From DATIRA01 sp964553405 (GTDB lineage: Bacteria; Pseudomonadota; Gammaproteobacteria; Steroidobacterales; Steroidobacteraceae): DNA of 5,147 bases. Below, piece by piece: positions 1 through 5,147 of this stretch; position 1 is the first letter of the stretch; every line of letters begins with the position of its first letter. The stretch spans positions 1 to 5,147 of the forward strand of contig CAZKLS010000159.1 of NCBI GenBank assembly GCA_964553405.1, given 5' to 3'. The notes under the pieces are model-generated. The model saw only the letters and a program-made list of their open reading frames with translations. It ran no database searches and was not told the DNA's origin. Both the position numbers and the translations under genes were made by a program.

Positions 1-165
1 GGCATGAGGCGGTTCCAATCCATGTCTCAAGCGCAGCGGTTCGTCTCCGTCCACGCCGCCGTCTCAAACCTCTTCAACCTGGGCCGTCATTTGGTGGCGG
101 CGGCTCACTACCGGGGACTACGTCGGAGCGCCTTTGCGTCATGGGACTGGGCAGCTGCGATCTGA
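1..165 (+). CDS. IS6-family transposase, C-terminal end (5' part outside window)
   Basis: An open frame enters from the left edge and runs 54 codons to TGA at 163-165. It reads GMRRFQSMSQAQRFVSVHAA, continues with an NLFNLGRHL motif and a HYRGLRRSAFASW motif, and ends there. From memory of the family, this is the C-terminal tail of one branch of proteobacterial IS6-type DDE transposases: M-R-R-F-x-S, then S-x-A-Q-R-F, then an N-x-F-x-x-x-R-H segment, then Y-R...R..AF..W close to the stop. The catalytic DDE residues lie upstream, outside the window, so activity cannot be judged. The piece shown has no frameshift. The enzyme would cut and join the ends of its own insertion sequence. The next gene lies in the same orientation about 170 bases downstream. 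The family call rests on recognised sequence pattern, not on a search. Confidence 0.82.
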   Translation, partial: GMRRFQSMSQAQRFVSVHAAVSNLFNLGRHLVAAAHYRGLRRSAFASWDWAAAI

Positions 166-216
166 CGGCCAACCCGGCCGGGGCACGCAGCAGCAGAGAA
201 TTAACTCAGCAATACC
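1..216 (+). mobile_element. Right-hand end of an IS6-type insertion sequence (outer boundary tentative)
   Basis: The transposase tail implies that the right end of an insertion sequence lies shortly after 165. A possible terminal repeat is at 199-216; read from the outside inwards on the other strand it begins GGTATTGCTGAGTTAATT. IS6-family ends usually begin with GG and often contain TTGCTG- or TTGCA-like cores, and about 50 bases after the stop is a normal distance. The matching left end is not in the window, so the inverted repeat and any 8-base target duplication cannot be tested here. The boundary is an inference. Confidence 0.35.
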
Positions 217-318
217 GGAGCGACACCGATCCGCGCATCGGCCAGCCCGATGGCCGGCGACAGGCAACGACGCTTTGTTATGCTTGGGACCAGTTCGGCC
301 GTACGGCCTCGTGTTGGT

Positions 319-325
319 GGGAAGG
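319..325 (+). promoter_or_regulatory. Ribosome binding site deciding the porin start
   Basis: GGGAAGG lies 11 bases before the ATG at 337. It is the best purine-rich stretch near any of the candidate starts (250, 280, 337). It favours 337, the start that also places a signal peptide directly at the N-terminus. Confidence 0.45.
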
Positions 326-336
326 TTTCGACCGTC

Positions 337-1803
337 ATGACCCTGCCCAGGTCAACACCCCGGACACTGGCGTGTGCTGCCACGCCGGGAATATTTCTGG
401 CGGCTGTTGCGCTGGCGAGCGTGGCGAGCGTCCCCGATGACGCGGTGCTCAACACGGTCACCTGTGTTTCCACGCAGGGTGACCGGCAGCACTGTCCGGG
501 CTATACGATGGGCGGGGTCGCGCTTCAGCAATCCCTTGGCAGTGCAACCTGCTTGCTGGGGCGGAACTGGGGCTATGACGCGCAGGGCGTATGGGTCACC
601 GAGGGATGCGGAGGCCGTTTCATCCTGGGCAACGAAGCGGCCGAGAACCAGCGCGTCGAGGCGCGGTCAGGCGGCACGGTGGACATCGCCCCTGCCGCGG
701 TACGCCCGGATGAGCTGGCGCCCCCTCCTGGCGACCTCGGCAAGTTTGACGCTTACGCGCGGTTTGGTGTCCAGGCTGTCGGGCGCGATGGCGAAGCGGA
801 ACTGCAGGATGCCGCCTCCCGTATCCGCTTTGGCTACGAATATGGCGAGTCAGTCCGCCTCTTTGCGGCTGCCGAATGGGCGGTCAACTTCGCGGGGAGT
901 CGCACCGAGTTGAACGCAGGAGAGTCCACCAGTAGTGGCTTTGTGCTTCTGGACTCGGTCTCCAGTCAGTCTTTCTCCAACAGGCTCGGCTACATCGGGT
1001 TGGACTTTGGTGAGGCAGGAAGGCTGACCCTTGGCAAGCAATGGGCTGTGCACTATGACATCACTTCCTTTACCGATGCCTTCAACGTCTTCGGGGCGGA
1101 CGCCAGCGCTACCTTCAACGCAGGGACCGACGGCGGCGTGACGGGCACCGGGCGCGCCGATTCTGCCGTGATCTACCGCAATCGATTCTTCGACAGACTG
1201 GACATCGGCCTGCAGGTCCAGATGCAGAACCTCTCCAACCGCGAGTTCATCGATGGTCTGGGCGTCTCCGCGAAAGCGGAAGTCCTTCCAGGCCTGACCG
1301 CCGGCGCGGCCTATACGTATTCAATGCGTGAAGATGCCTTGAAGGGCCGGCTGCTCGGGCTGAATGGGGATTCCAAGTATGTAGCGCTTGGACTTCGGTA
1401 TGCCCACGATACGGTCACGCTGGCTGGCGTGTACGTTCGGCAGACTAATGGCGACCTGGCCCGGATCCCCGGCTTCGACGGCGAGCTACCGATTGCGATT
1501 CCCGTCGTATTCGACGCCACAGGTCTGGAGCTCTTCGGCCGGTACCAGGTGGGCCGTGTAGGCCTGCTGGCCGGGTTCCTCGACTATCGGCCTGATAAGG
1601 TTGAAGGAAGCCTGATCGACCCTGATGCAGAACGGCAGTATGTGGTGGTCGGTCTGGATTACCGACTGAATCCCAAGGCGTTGCTCTTCGCCGAATATCG
1701 ATATGCGGACGACGTAGACTTCCTTGGCATGCCCGGGGAGGATGTCTTTGCGCTTGGGTTCAAGTACGGATTCACGCACGAAGGCAATTTCGAACTGGAT
1801 TGA
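337..1803 (+). CDS. Outer-membrane porin (OmpC/OmpF type) with N-terminal DUF3011-like domain
   Basis: Predicted general-diffusion porin, 488 residues. The start at 337 is chosen over in-frame ATGs at 250 and 280 because it gives a signal peptide: a basic start (MTLPRSTPRT), a hydrophobic stretch to about residue 30, and likely cleavage after ALA27 or SVA30. Residues about 42-98 resemble DUF3011: four cysteines (43, 53, 72, 91), a LLGRNWGYD motif and VWVTEGCGGRF, probably two disulfides in the periplasm. A proline-containing linker (to about 134) leads into the barrel at about 135-479. The barrel has porin landmarks: GKFDAYARFG at its start, RLGYIGLDFGEAGRLTLGKQ, a constriction-loop region around FNVFGADAS, AVIYRNRFFDRLDIGLQVQ, and late strands YVVVGLDYRL and DVFALGFKYGF. 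Barrel length is normal for a 16-strand porin. The usual final Phe of the last strand is followed here by nine more residues. Longest possible frame begins at 250. Substrate unknown. Confidence 0.88.
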   Translation: MTLPRSTPRTLACAATPGIFLAAVALASVASVPDDAVLNTVTCVSTQGDRQHCPGYTMGGVALQQSLGSATCLLGRNWGYDAQGVWVTEGCGGRFILGNEAAENQRVEARSGGTVDIAPAAVRPDELAPPPGDLGKFDAYARFGVQAVGRDGEAELQDAASRIRFGYEYGESVRLFAAAEWAVNFAGSRTELNAGESTSSGFVLLDSVSSQSFSNRLGYIGLDFGEAGRLTLGKQWAVHYDITSFTDAFNVFGADASATFNAGTDGGVTGTGRADSAVIYRNRFFDRLDIGLQVQMQNLSNREFIDGLGVSAKAEVLPGLTAGAAYTYSMREDALKGRLLGLNGDSKYVALGLRYAHDTVTLAGVYVRQTNGDLARIPGFDGELPIAIPVVFDATGLELFGRYQVGRVGLLAGFLDYRPDKVEGSLIDPDAERQYVVVGLDYRLNPKALLFAEYRYADDVDFLGMPGEDVFALGFKYGFTHEGNFELD

Positions 1804-1960
1804 CCAGTATCGAGAGCCGTGGCCAACTGTCGCGACAATCCGGGGAATCGGCGTCCCCAGGAGTACACGTGAACCTTGCTGCGGCGATCCCGCCGCCGGC
1901 GTCGCGAACAAGCCCACGCCTTACGGCGTGTACCAGATCGGGCTAATGTAGGCGCGGTCT
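1804..1960. other. Intergenic stretch with short hairpins, no convincing gene
   Basis: Between the porin stop and the conserved part of the next regulator I see no coding pattern. Two small inverted repeats are present: GGGGA/TCCCC with a 7-base loop (1842-1858) and CACGCC/GGCGTG with a 4-base loop (1915-1930). Neither is followed by a T-run, so neither is a standard intrinsic terminator. All three forward frames were read for a cyclic-nucleotide-binding domain that would belong to the downstream regulator, and none was recognisable. Confidence 0.5.
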
Positions 1961-2253
1961 GTCACTTGCATGGCTGTACCCTCGGGCATGTCCCGGCCAG
2001 GGTGGCAGCGGTTCTCATGCGCATTTGCGGGGCCAGGATCCCTTCATTCCCAGGGATCATCGCCACCGATCTTGACATTACGCAAGTGGAGCTCGGGCAG
2101 CTTTGCAACCTGTCACGCTCAGTGGTGTCGACCGTGCTGGACGATTTCGTGAAGCGCGGATTGATCGAGACGCGCCATGGCCTGGTCAGAATCCTCGACA
2201 TCAATGCTCTGGCGGAGGAGGCAGGTGTAAAAATCACCGGTCATGTGGTTTGA
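1876..2253 (+). CDS. Crp/Fnr-type winged-helix DNA-binding domain lacking its sensor domain; truncated gene or remnant
   Basis: The frame is open from 1873; the longest reading starts at TTG 1876 and gives 125 residues. Residues about 38-117 match the C-terminal domain of Crp/Fnr regulators: HVPARVAAVLMRI as the first helix, a short beta segment ending LDITQ, the helix-turn-helix VELGQLCNLSRSVVSTVLDD with the conserved S-R at the recognition helix start, then RGLI and a wing ending VRILDINAL. The first 35 residues (an arginine run and no family resemblance) look non-coding, and TTG 1969, GTG 2002 or ATG 2017 could be the true start; none has a clear Shine-Dalgarno. A full Crp/Fnr protein has about 140 more residues in front, holding the cyclic-nucleotide or redox sensor; these are absent. 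It is therefore either the relic of a decayed regulator or a minimal DNA-binding protein. The well-kept domain argues for recent truncation or retained function. Confidence 0.62.
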   Translation: MLRRSRRRRREQAHALRRVPDRANVGAVCHLHGCTLGHVPARVAAVLMRICGARIPSFPGIIATDLDITQVELGQLCNLSRSVVSTVLDDFVKRGLIETRHGLVRILDINALAEEAGVKITGHVV

Positions 2254-2298
2254 TTCACCTACACATTTGCGTCATCCGTCTCATTCAGTCGTGCTCGC

Positions 2299-2316
2299 AC
2301 CGCACGGAACTGCGGT
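2299..2316. promoter_or_regulatory. Palindrome upstream of the small-protein/clsC operon, possible operator
   Basis: ACCGCA-N6-TGCGGT is a perfect 6-base inverted repeat with a 6-base spacer, centred about 40 bases before the ATG at 2348. The half-site spacing resembles that of Crp-family operators (TGTGA-N6-TCACA), but the half-site sequence differs. It could also be a hairpin in the leader RNA. No convincing -35/-10 pair was found near it. The role is inferred from symmetry and position only. Confidence 0.3.
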
Positions 2317-2334
2317 CAACCCAACTCCACGCAT

Positions 2335-2341
2335 GAGGAAA
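2335..2341 (+). promoter_or_regulatory. Ribosome binding site of the 63-residue protein
   Basis: GAGGAAA ends 6 bases before ATG 2348 and is the strongest Shine-Dalgarno match among the start sites in this window. It selects ATG 2348 over the in-frame ATG 2333, which the site itself nearly overlaps, and over 2243. Confidence 0.65.
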
Positions 2342-2347
2342 ACATCG

Positions 2348-2539
2348 ATGGGAGCCAAAGAAGCAGCCGTCAAGGGAGCGACCGGATACGCAAAGAACGA
2401 GTTCGCCGAGGAAGTCGACCAGGCCCTCGACAAGGCCATCGACAAGGGACCTCTGGACCGGATGGAAGACAAGGTGGACGATGCCACCGAGGACCTTGGT
2501 CGCAAGGTCGCAACTCGCACGATAGAGGCGAAGAAGTAG
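2348..2539 (+). CDS. Small, highly charged helical protein (63 residues), function unknown
   Basis: I do not recognise a family. The protein starts MGAKEAAVKGATGYAKNEFA and continues with alternating acidic and basic residues (EEVDQALDKAID, RMEDKVDDATEDL) to a Lys-Lys end. It has no cysteine, signal peptide or membrane segment, and its spacing of Ala, Val and Leu among charges suggests one or two amphipathic helices, compatible with a coiled coil or with lying on a membrane surface. The start is set by a good Shine-Dalgarno; the frame extends upstream to 2243 but that part looks non-coding. It ends 16 bases before the cardiolipin synthase gene, in the same direction, so the two are probably cotranscribed, and translation of the second may depend on the first because no clear ribosome site precedes it. 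A role linked to the lipid enzyme is a guess from position only. Confidence 0.7.
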   Translation: MGAKEAAVKGATGYAKNEFAEEVDQALDKAIDKGPLDRMEDKVDDATEDLGRKVATRTIEAKK

Positions 2540-2555
2540 TTCGCCGAGCCCGACC

Positions 2556-4109
2556 ATGAACGGTCTACGGAATGTCCGATTTCTGACGGGTCTTGCCACC
2601 CTATTGCTGCTTTCCTGGTCGGTCGCCGGCTGCGACTCCGACAGGCCACAGGTAACTGACATGCCAGAAACGACGGCGTTCGCCGAGCACGAATCAACCG
2701 CGATTGGTGCGCGACTCGCCGAACTCGCTGCCGATCACCCGGGCGAGTCGGGATTCGCGATCATCCGTTACGGCCAGCCGGCACTGGCCGCCAGGATTGC
2801 GCTGGCAGATCTCGCGGAAAGGAGCCTCGATATCCAGTATTACATCTGGGAGGCCGATGCGACTGGCCGGATCCTGACCGACCGGCTCGTGCGCGCCGCC
2901 GACCGGGGCGTACGGGTGCGTGTTCTGGTGGACGATATCAACCTGTCTGGGCGTGACGCAGTTGTTGCCGCGCTCGATGCCCACCCCAACATCGAGGTTC
3001 GGATCTTCAACCCCTTCAAGTACCGGCGGTTCCGGTTCATGGACTTCGTGACGGATCTCAAACGCGTCAATCATCGTATGCACAACAAGATGATGATCAT
3101 GGACAACGCGCTGTCGCTGGTGGGGGGGCGCAACATCGGGGCTCACTACTTTGAGTCCCACACCGAGTCGAACTTCCGGGACCTGGACATCGTCGGTGCC
3201 GGCCCGATCGTGCGTGAGACGTCCAATGTCTTCGACCGGTTCTGGAATGGTCCTTGGTCGATTCCGGTTGCCGAGCTCGTGGACCGCGCTCACACGGAGG
3301 CGGATCATCTCTCGGCGGTCCAGGCCATGCGCGAACTGATGGCCACGGACAACTATCCGTTCCCGATCGAAACAGATACCCAAAGCCTGCTTGACAGGCT
3401 TGATGAGATCTTCTCGGATCTCGTTTGGGCGCCGGGCAAGATTATCTGGGAGGATCCCTCATCGATCTATGAGGGCACTTCGCCCGGCCGAATGGACGCT
3501 GCGCTGTATGAACGGCTTCAGAATCTCGAACACGAATTGCTGGTCGAGTCCGCCTACTTCGTGCCGCGGGATCGTGGTGTCGAGGCAGCGAGAAGGCTGA
3601 GCGAGCGCGGGGTCAAAGTGCGTGCCCTGACCAACTCGCTAGCGGCGAACGACGTGCTTGCTGCGCATGCCGGGTACTCGAAATATCGCAAGGACTTCAT
3701 TCGCGCCGGTGTCGCGCTATACGAACTGCGGCCCTTTCCGGGACCCGTGGAGAAGAAAGTCGTCGCGAAGGATTCCAAGGCGGGTCTGCATACGAAAGCC
3801 ATCGTGTTCGACCGGGAGGCCGTGTTCATCGGGAGCTTTAATCTCGATCCGCGGTCGGCAGGCATCAACACGGAGGCCGGAATCTACGTTGAGAGCCGGG
3901 AGCTCGCGCGGCAGGTGCGCGACTACATGGTGGAGGGCATCGAGCCCGAAAATGCATTTCGCGTGCTGCTGGACGATGACGGCAAGCTGCGATGGCTCAT
4001 CGAGAGAGACGGCTTCAGGCTCCACTACGAGAAGGATCCGAACAGTCGGTGGTACCAGCGCTGGCTCGCCGGCCTTATTCGGTTGTTGCCAGTCGAGCAA
4101 CAACTCTAG
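2556..4109 (+). CDS. clsC: ClsC-like cardiolipin synthase / phospholipase D family lipoprotein
   Basis: Phospholipase-D superfamily enzyme of 517 residues. In E. coli, ClsC joins phosphatidylglycerol and phosphatidylethanolamine to make cardiolipin. Here residues 1-26 form a lipoprotein signal (basic start, TGLATLLLLS core, lipobox VAGC with Cys26 as the acylated residue); Asp at +2 is the inner-membrane retention signal in E. coli. Both catalytic motifs are complete: H176-x-K178-x4-D183 followed by GGRN, and H412-x-K414-x4-D419 followed by GSFNLDPRS. Other ClsC hallmarks are LDIQYYIWEAD (91-101), RVLVDDINL, the VRIFNPF block, SAYFVPRDRGV, LTNSLAANDV and the C-terminal LPVE. E. coli ClsC is about 473 residues and lacks the lipoprotein leader, so the first 55 or so residues are an addition. 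The second gene of a probable operon after the 63-residue protein; no ymdB macrodomain gene precedes it as in E. coli. The exact lipid substrates are inferred from the family. Confidence 0.9.
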   Translation: MNGLRNVRFLTGLATLLLLSWSVAGCDSDRPQVTDMPETTAFAEHESTAIGARLAELAADHPGESGFAIIRYGQPALAARIALADLAERSLDIQYYIWEADATGRILTDRLVRAADRGVRVRVLVDDINLSGRDAVVAALDAHPNIEVRIFNPFKYRRFRFMDFVTDLKRVNHRMHNKMMIMDNALSLVGGRNIGAHYFESHTESNFRDLDIVGAGPIVRETSNVFDRFWNGPWSIPVAELVDRAHTEADHLSAVQAMRELMATDNYPFPIETDTQSLLDRLDEIFSDLVWAPGKIIWEDPSSIYEGTSPGRMDAALYERLQNLEHELLVESAYFVPRDRGVEAARRLSERGVKVRALTNSLAANDVLAAHAGYSKYRKDFIRAGVALYELRPFPGPVEKKVVAKDSKAGLHTKAIVFDREAVFIGSFNLDPRSAGINTEAGIYVESRELARQVRDYMVEGIEPENAFRVLLDDDGKLRWLIERDGFRLHYEKDPNSRWYQRWLAGLIRLLPVEQQL

Positions 4110-4193
4110 CCGCTGCACCGTTCAGGTCGAGCCTGCGCTCATTTACAGCCCATGCGGCTGGCACGAAGACGCCGGCAACCGGGTTTGCGTTAC

Positions 4194-5147
4194 CTACAGG
4201 ATCGGCGCGAGAAGCCGCGCGGCACGCACACCGAAACGCCAATACCACGGCTTTTCAGAGAAGCTGCCCGGATCGATCGGGGTGCACTTTGCGAGGTCGC
4301 TCCTCAGCATAGCCTCGACTTCACGGTTGAACGCCCTGTCGTAGACGAGTGCGGCAACCTCGAAATTCAGCCGGAATGACCGGTTATCGAAATTGTGGGT
4401 GCCGATGGTGGAAGTATGGTCGTCCACCAGCATGACCTTCTGGTGCATGAAGCCGGGCTCAAAGGCGCAGAAATGCACATCGGATTTTGCCAGCAACTCC
4501 ATGGGGTAATAGGACGCCATTTGTACTGGCAGGCTGTCGCCCTTCCCGGGTACGAGAATCCGCACGTCCACGCCCCGCAGTGTCGCGAGCATTAATGCCT
4601 TTACGACGGCTTCGTCGGGGACGAAATACGGAGCGGTGATCCAGACTCTTTCCCTGGCGGTGTTCAGCGCGTGCACGAAGAACATGCCCGCTGTTTCGAG
4701 CGGATCGGCGGGGCCGGTCGGAACCAGCATCGAGATCATGTCCGCGTCAGCCGCCGGCTGCGGCACCCAGTTGAGGTCGAGCAACTCGCGTCGCGCCCAG
4801 TACCAGTCCGAGGTGACGACACCCTGCGCCTGCAGCGCGACCGGGCCCTCGAGGCGCACGTGCGTATCCCGCCATGGGCTGAACTCGGGATCCAGCCCCA
4901 GATATTCGTCACCCACGTTGTGTCCACCCACCCATGCAACCTTGCCGTCCACGACGACGATCTTGCGGTGGTTGCGGAAGTTCAGCTGGAACTTGTTGCG
5001 GCGGCCTTGAGTCGTATTGAAGTTCGAGACCTTGACGCCCGCGGCCTCCAGATCGCCGATGTAGCTCTTGCCGAGGCCCGAGCTACCGAGCTCGTCGTAG
5101 AGAAACACGACGTCGACGCCGGCTCGTGCCCGCTCGATCATGGCGTC
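4194..5147 (-). CDS. cls: Cardiolipin synthase (Cls/ClsA type), N-terminus beyond window
   Basis: The frame is open to the right edge; 317 codons are visible, ending at TAG (4196-4194). The Met at 5141 is internal, since the frame continues through it and family members have roughly 160-170 more residues in front, usually with two membrane helices. Numbering from that Met, both HKD motifs are intact: H58-x-K60-x4-D65 followed by GGHNVGDEYLG, then WRDTHVRLEGP; and H233-x-K235-x4-D240 followed by GTHNFDNRSF. ITAPYFVPDEA (168-178) and the C-terminal ARLLAPIL also fit. The GDEYLG...WRDTH signature places it with Bacillus-type Cls and ClsA rather than ClsB or ClsC. These enzymes usually condense two phosphatidylglycerols into cardiolipin plus glycerol at the inner membrane. 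It converges on clsC with 84 bases between stop codons, so it is transcribed separately. Confidence 0.92.
   Translation of the reverse strand, partial: DAMIERARAGVDVVFLYDELGSSGLGKSYIGDLEAAGVKVSNFNTTQGRRNKFQLNFRNHRKIVVVDGKVAWVGGHNVGDEYLGLDPEFSPWRDTHVRLEGPVALQAQGVVTSDWYWARRELLDLNWVPQPAADADMISMLVPTGPADPLETAGMFFVHALNTARERVWITAPYFVPDEAVVKALMLATLRGVDVRILVPGKGDSLPVQMASYYPMELLAKSDVHFCAFEPGFMHQKVMLVDDHTSTIGTHNFDNRSFRLNFEVAALVYDRAFNREVEAMLRSDLAKCTPIDPGSFSEKPWYWRFGVRAARLLAPIL

Noticed and set aside
374..913. 179-codon plus-strand frame inside the porin gene
   Set aside because: Arg/Ser/Trp-rich out-of-frame reading of the porin; the alternative frame has a signal peptide and porin motifs.
1842..1858. 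GGGGA/TCCCC hairpin after the porin as its terminator
   Set aside because: Short stem, 7-base loop and no downstream T-run. Mentioned in the intergenic entry but not called a terminator.
1486..1917. 143-codon open frame on the minus strand across the porin end
   Set aside because: Most of it is antisense to porin beta-strands, and it has no ribosome site or family resemblance.
2694..3383. 229-codon open frame on the minus strand
   Set aside because: It lies wholly inside the clsC-like gene, opposite a frame with both catalytic motifs, and its translation is rich in His, Arg and Val with no family pattern. It is a shadow of high-GC coding sequence.
4146..4160. Hairpin CAGCC-CATGC-GGCTG between the convergent cls genes, as a bidirectional terminator
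   Set aside because: The stem is only 5 base pairs and no T-run follows on either strand, so there is no real support for an intrinsic terminator.
3658..4344. 228-codon open frame on the plus strand overlapping the clsC end and the convergent cls end
   Set aside because: It overlaps two well-supported genes on opposite strands, and its translation is Arg/Ser-rich without any recognisable motif.
1..5147. CRISPR array, tRNA, rRNA, toxin-antitoxin pair or phage genes
   Set aside because: No regularly spaced repeats, no RNA gene signatures and no phage or toxin motifs were seen on either strand.

Overview
This is a GC-rich window from a Gram-negative bacterium, most likely a gammaproteobacterium. 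It encodes an OmpC/OmpF-type outer-membrane porin, a lipoprotein form of the ClsC cardiolipin synthase and a second cardiolipin synthase. The window itself does not allow a genus to be named. It may come from an accessory or rearranged region, because its left edge is the 3' end of an IS6-type transposase gene and a regulator gene in the middle is reduced to its DNA-binding domain.

Layout from left to right. Positions 1-165 hold the last 54 codons of an IS6-family transposase that starts outside the window; the element may end near 216. Positions 337-1803 encode a secreted porin with an unusual front end: a four-cysteine DUF3011-like domain sits between the signal peptide and the beta-barrel. 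Positions 1804-1960 have no convincing gene, only short hairpins. Positions about 1960-2253 encode an intact Crp/Fnr-type winged-helix DNA-binding domain with no cyclic-nucleotide/sensor domain in front of it. Next comes a probable two-gene operon: a 63-residue, highly charged helical protein (2348-2539) with a good ribosome binding site, then 16 bases later a 517-residue ClsC-like phospholipase-D-family lipoprotein (2556-4109). On the opposite strand, converging on it with 84 bases between the stops, is the C-terminal two thirds of a second, Bacillus/ClsA-type cardiolipin synthase (4194-5147, N-terminus beyond the right edge).

The functional theme is the cell envelope: a barrel protein for the outer membrane and two distinct HKD enzymes that make cardiolipin or remodel phosphatidylglycerol. 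Nothing here amounts to a new defence or mobile system. The points most worth checking are the DUF3011-porin fusion with its non-canonical C-terminus, the sensorless Crp-type domain beside a palindrome upstream of the cls operon, and the small protein coupled to clsC.
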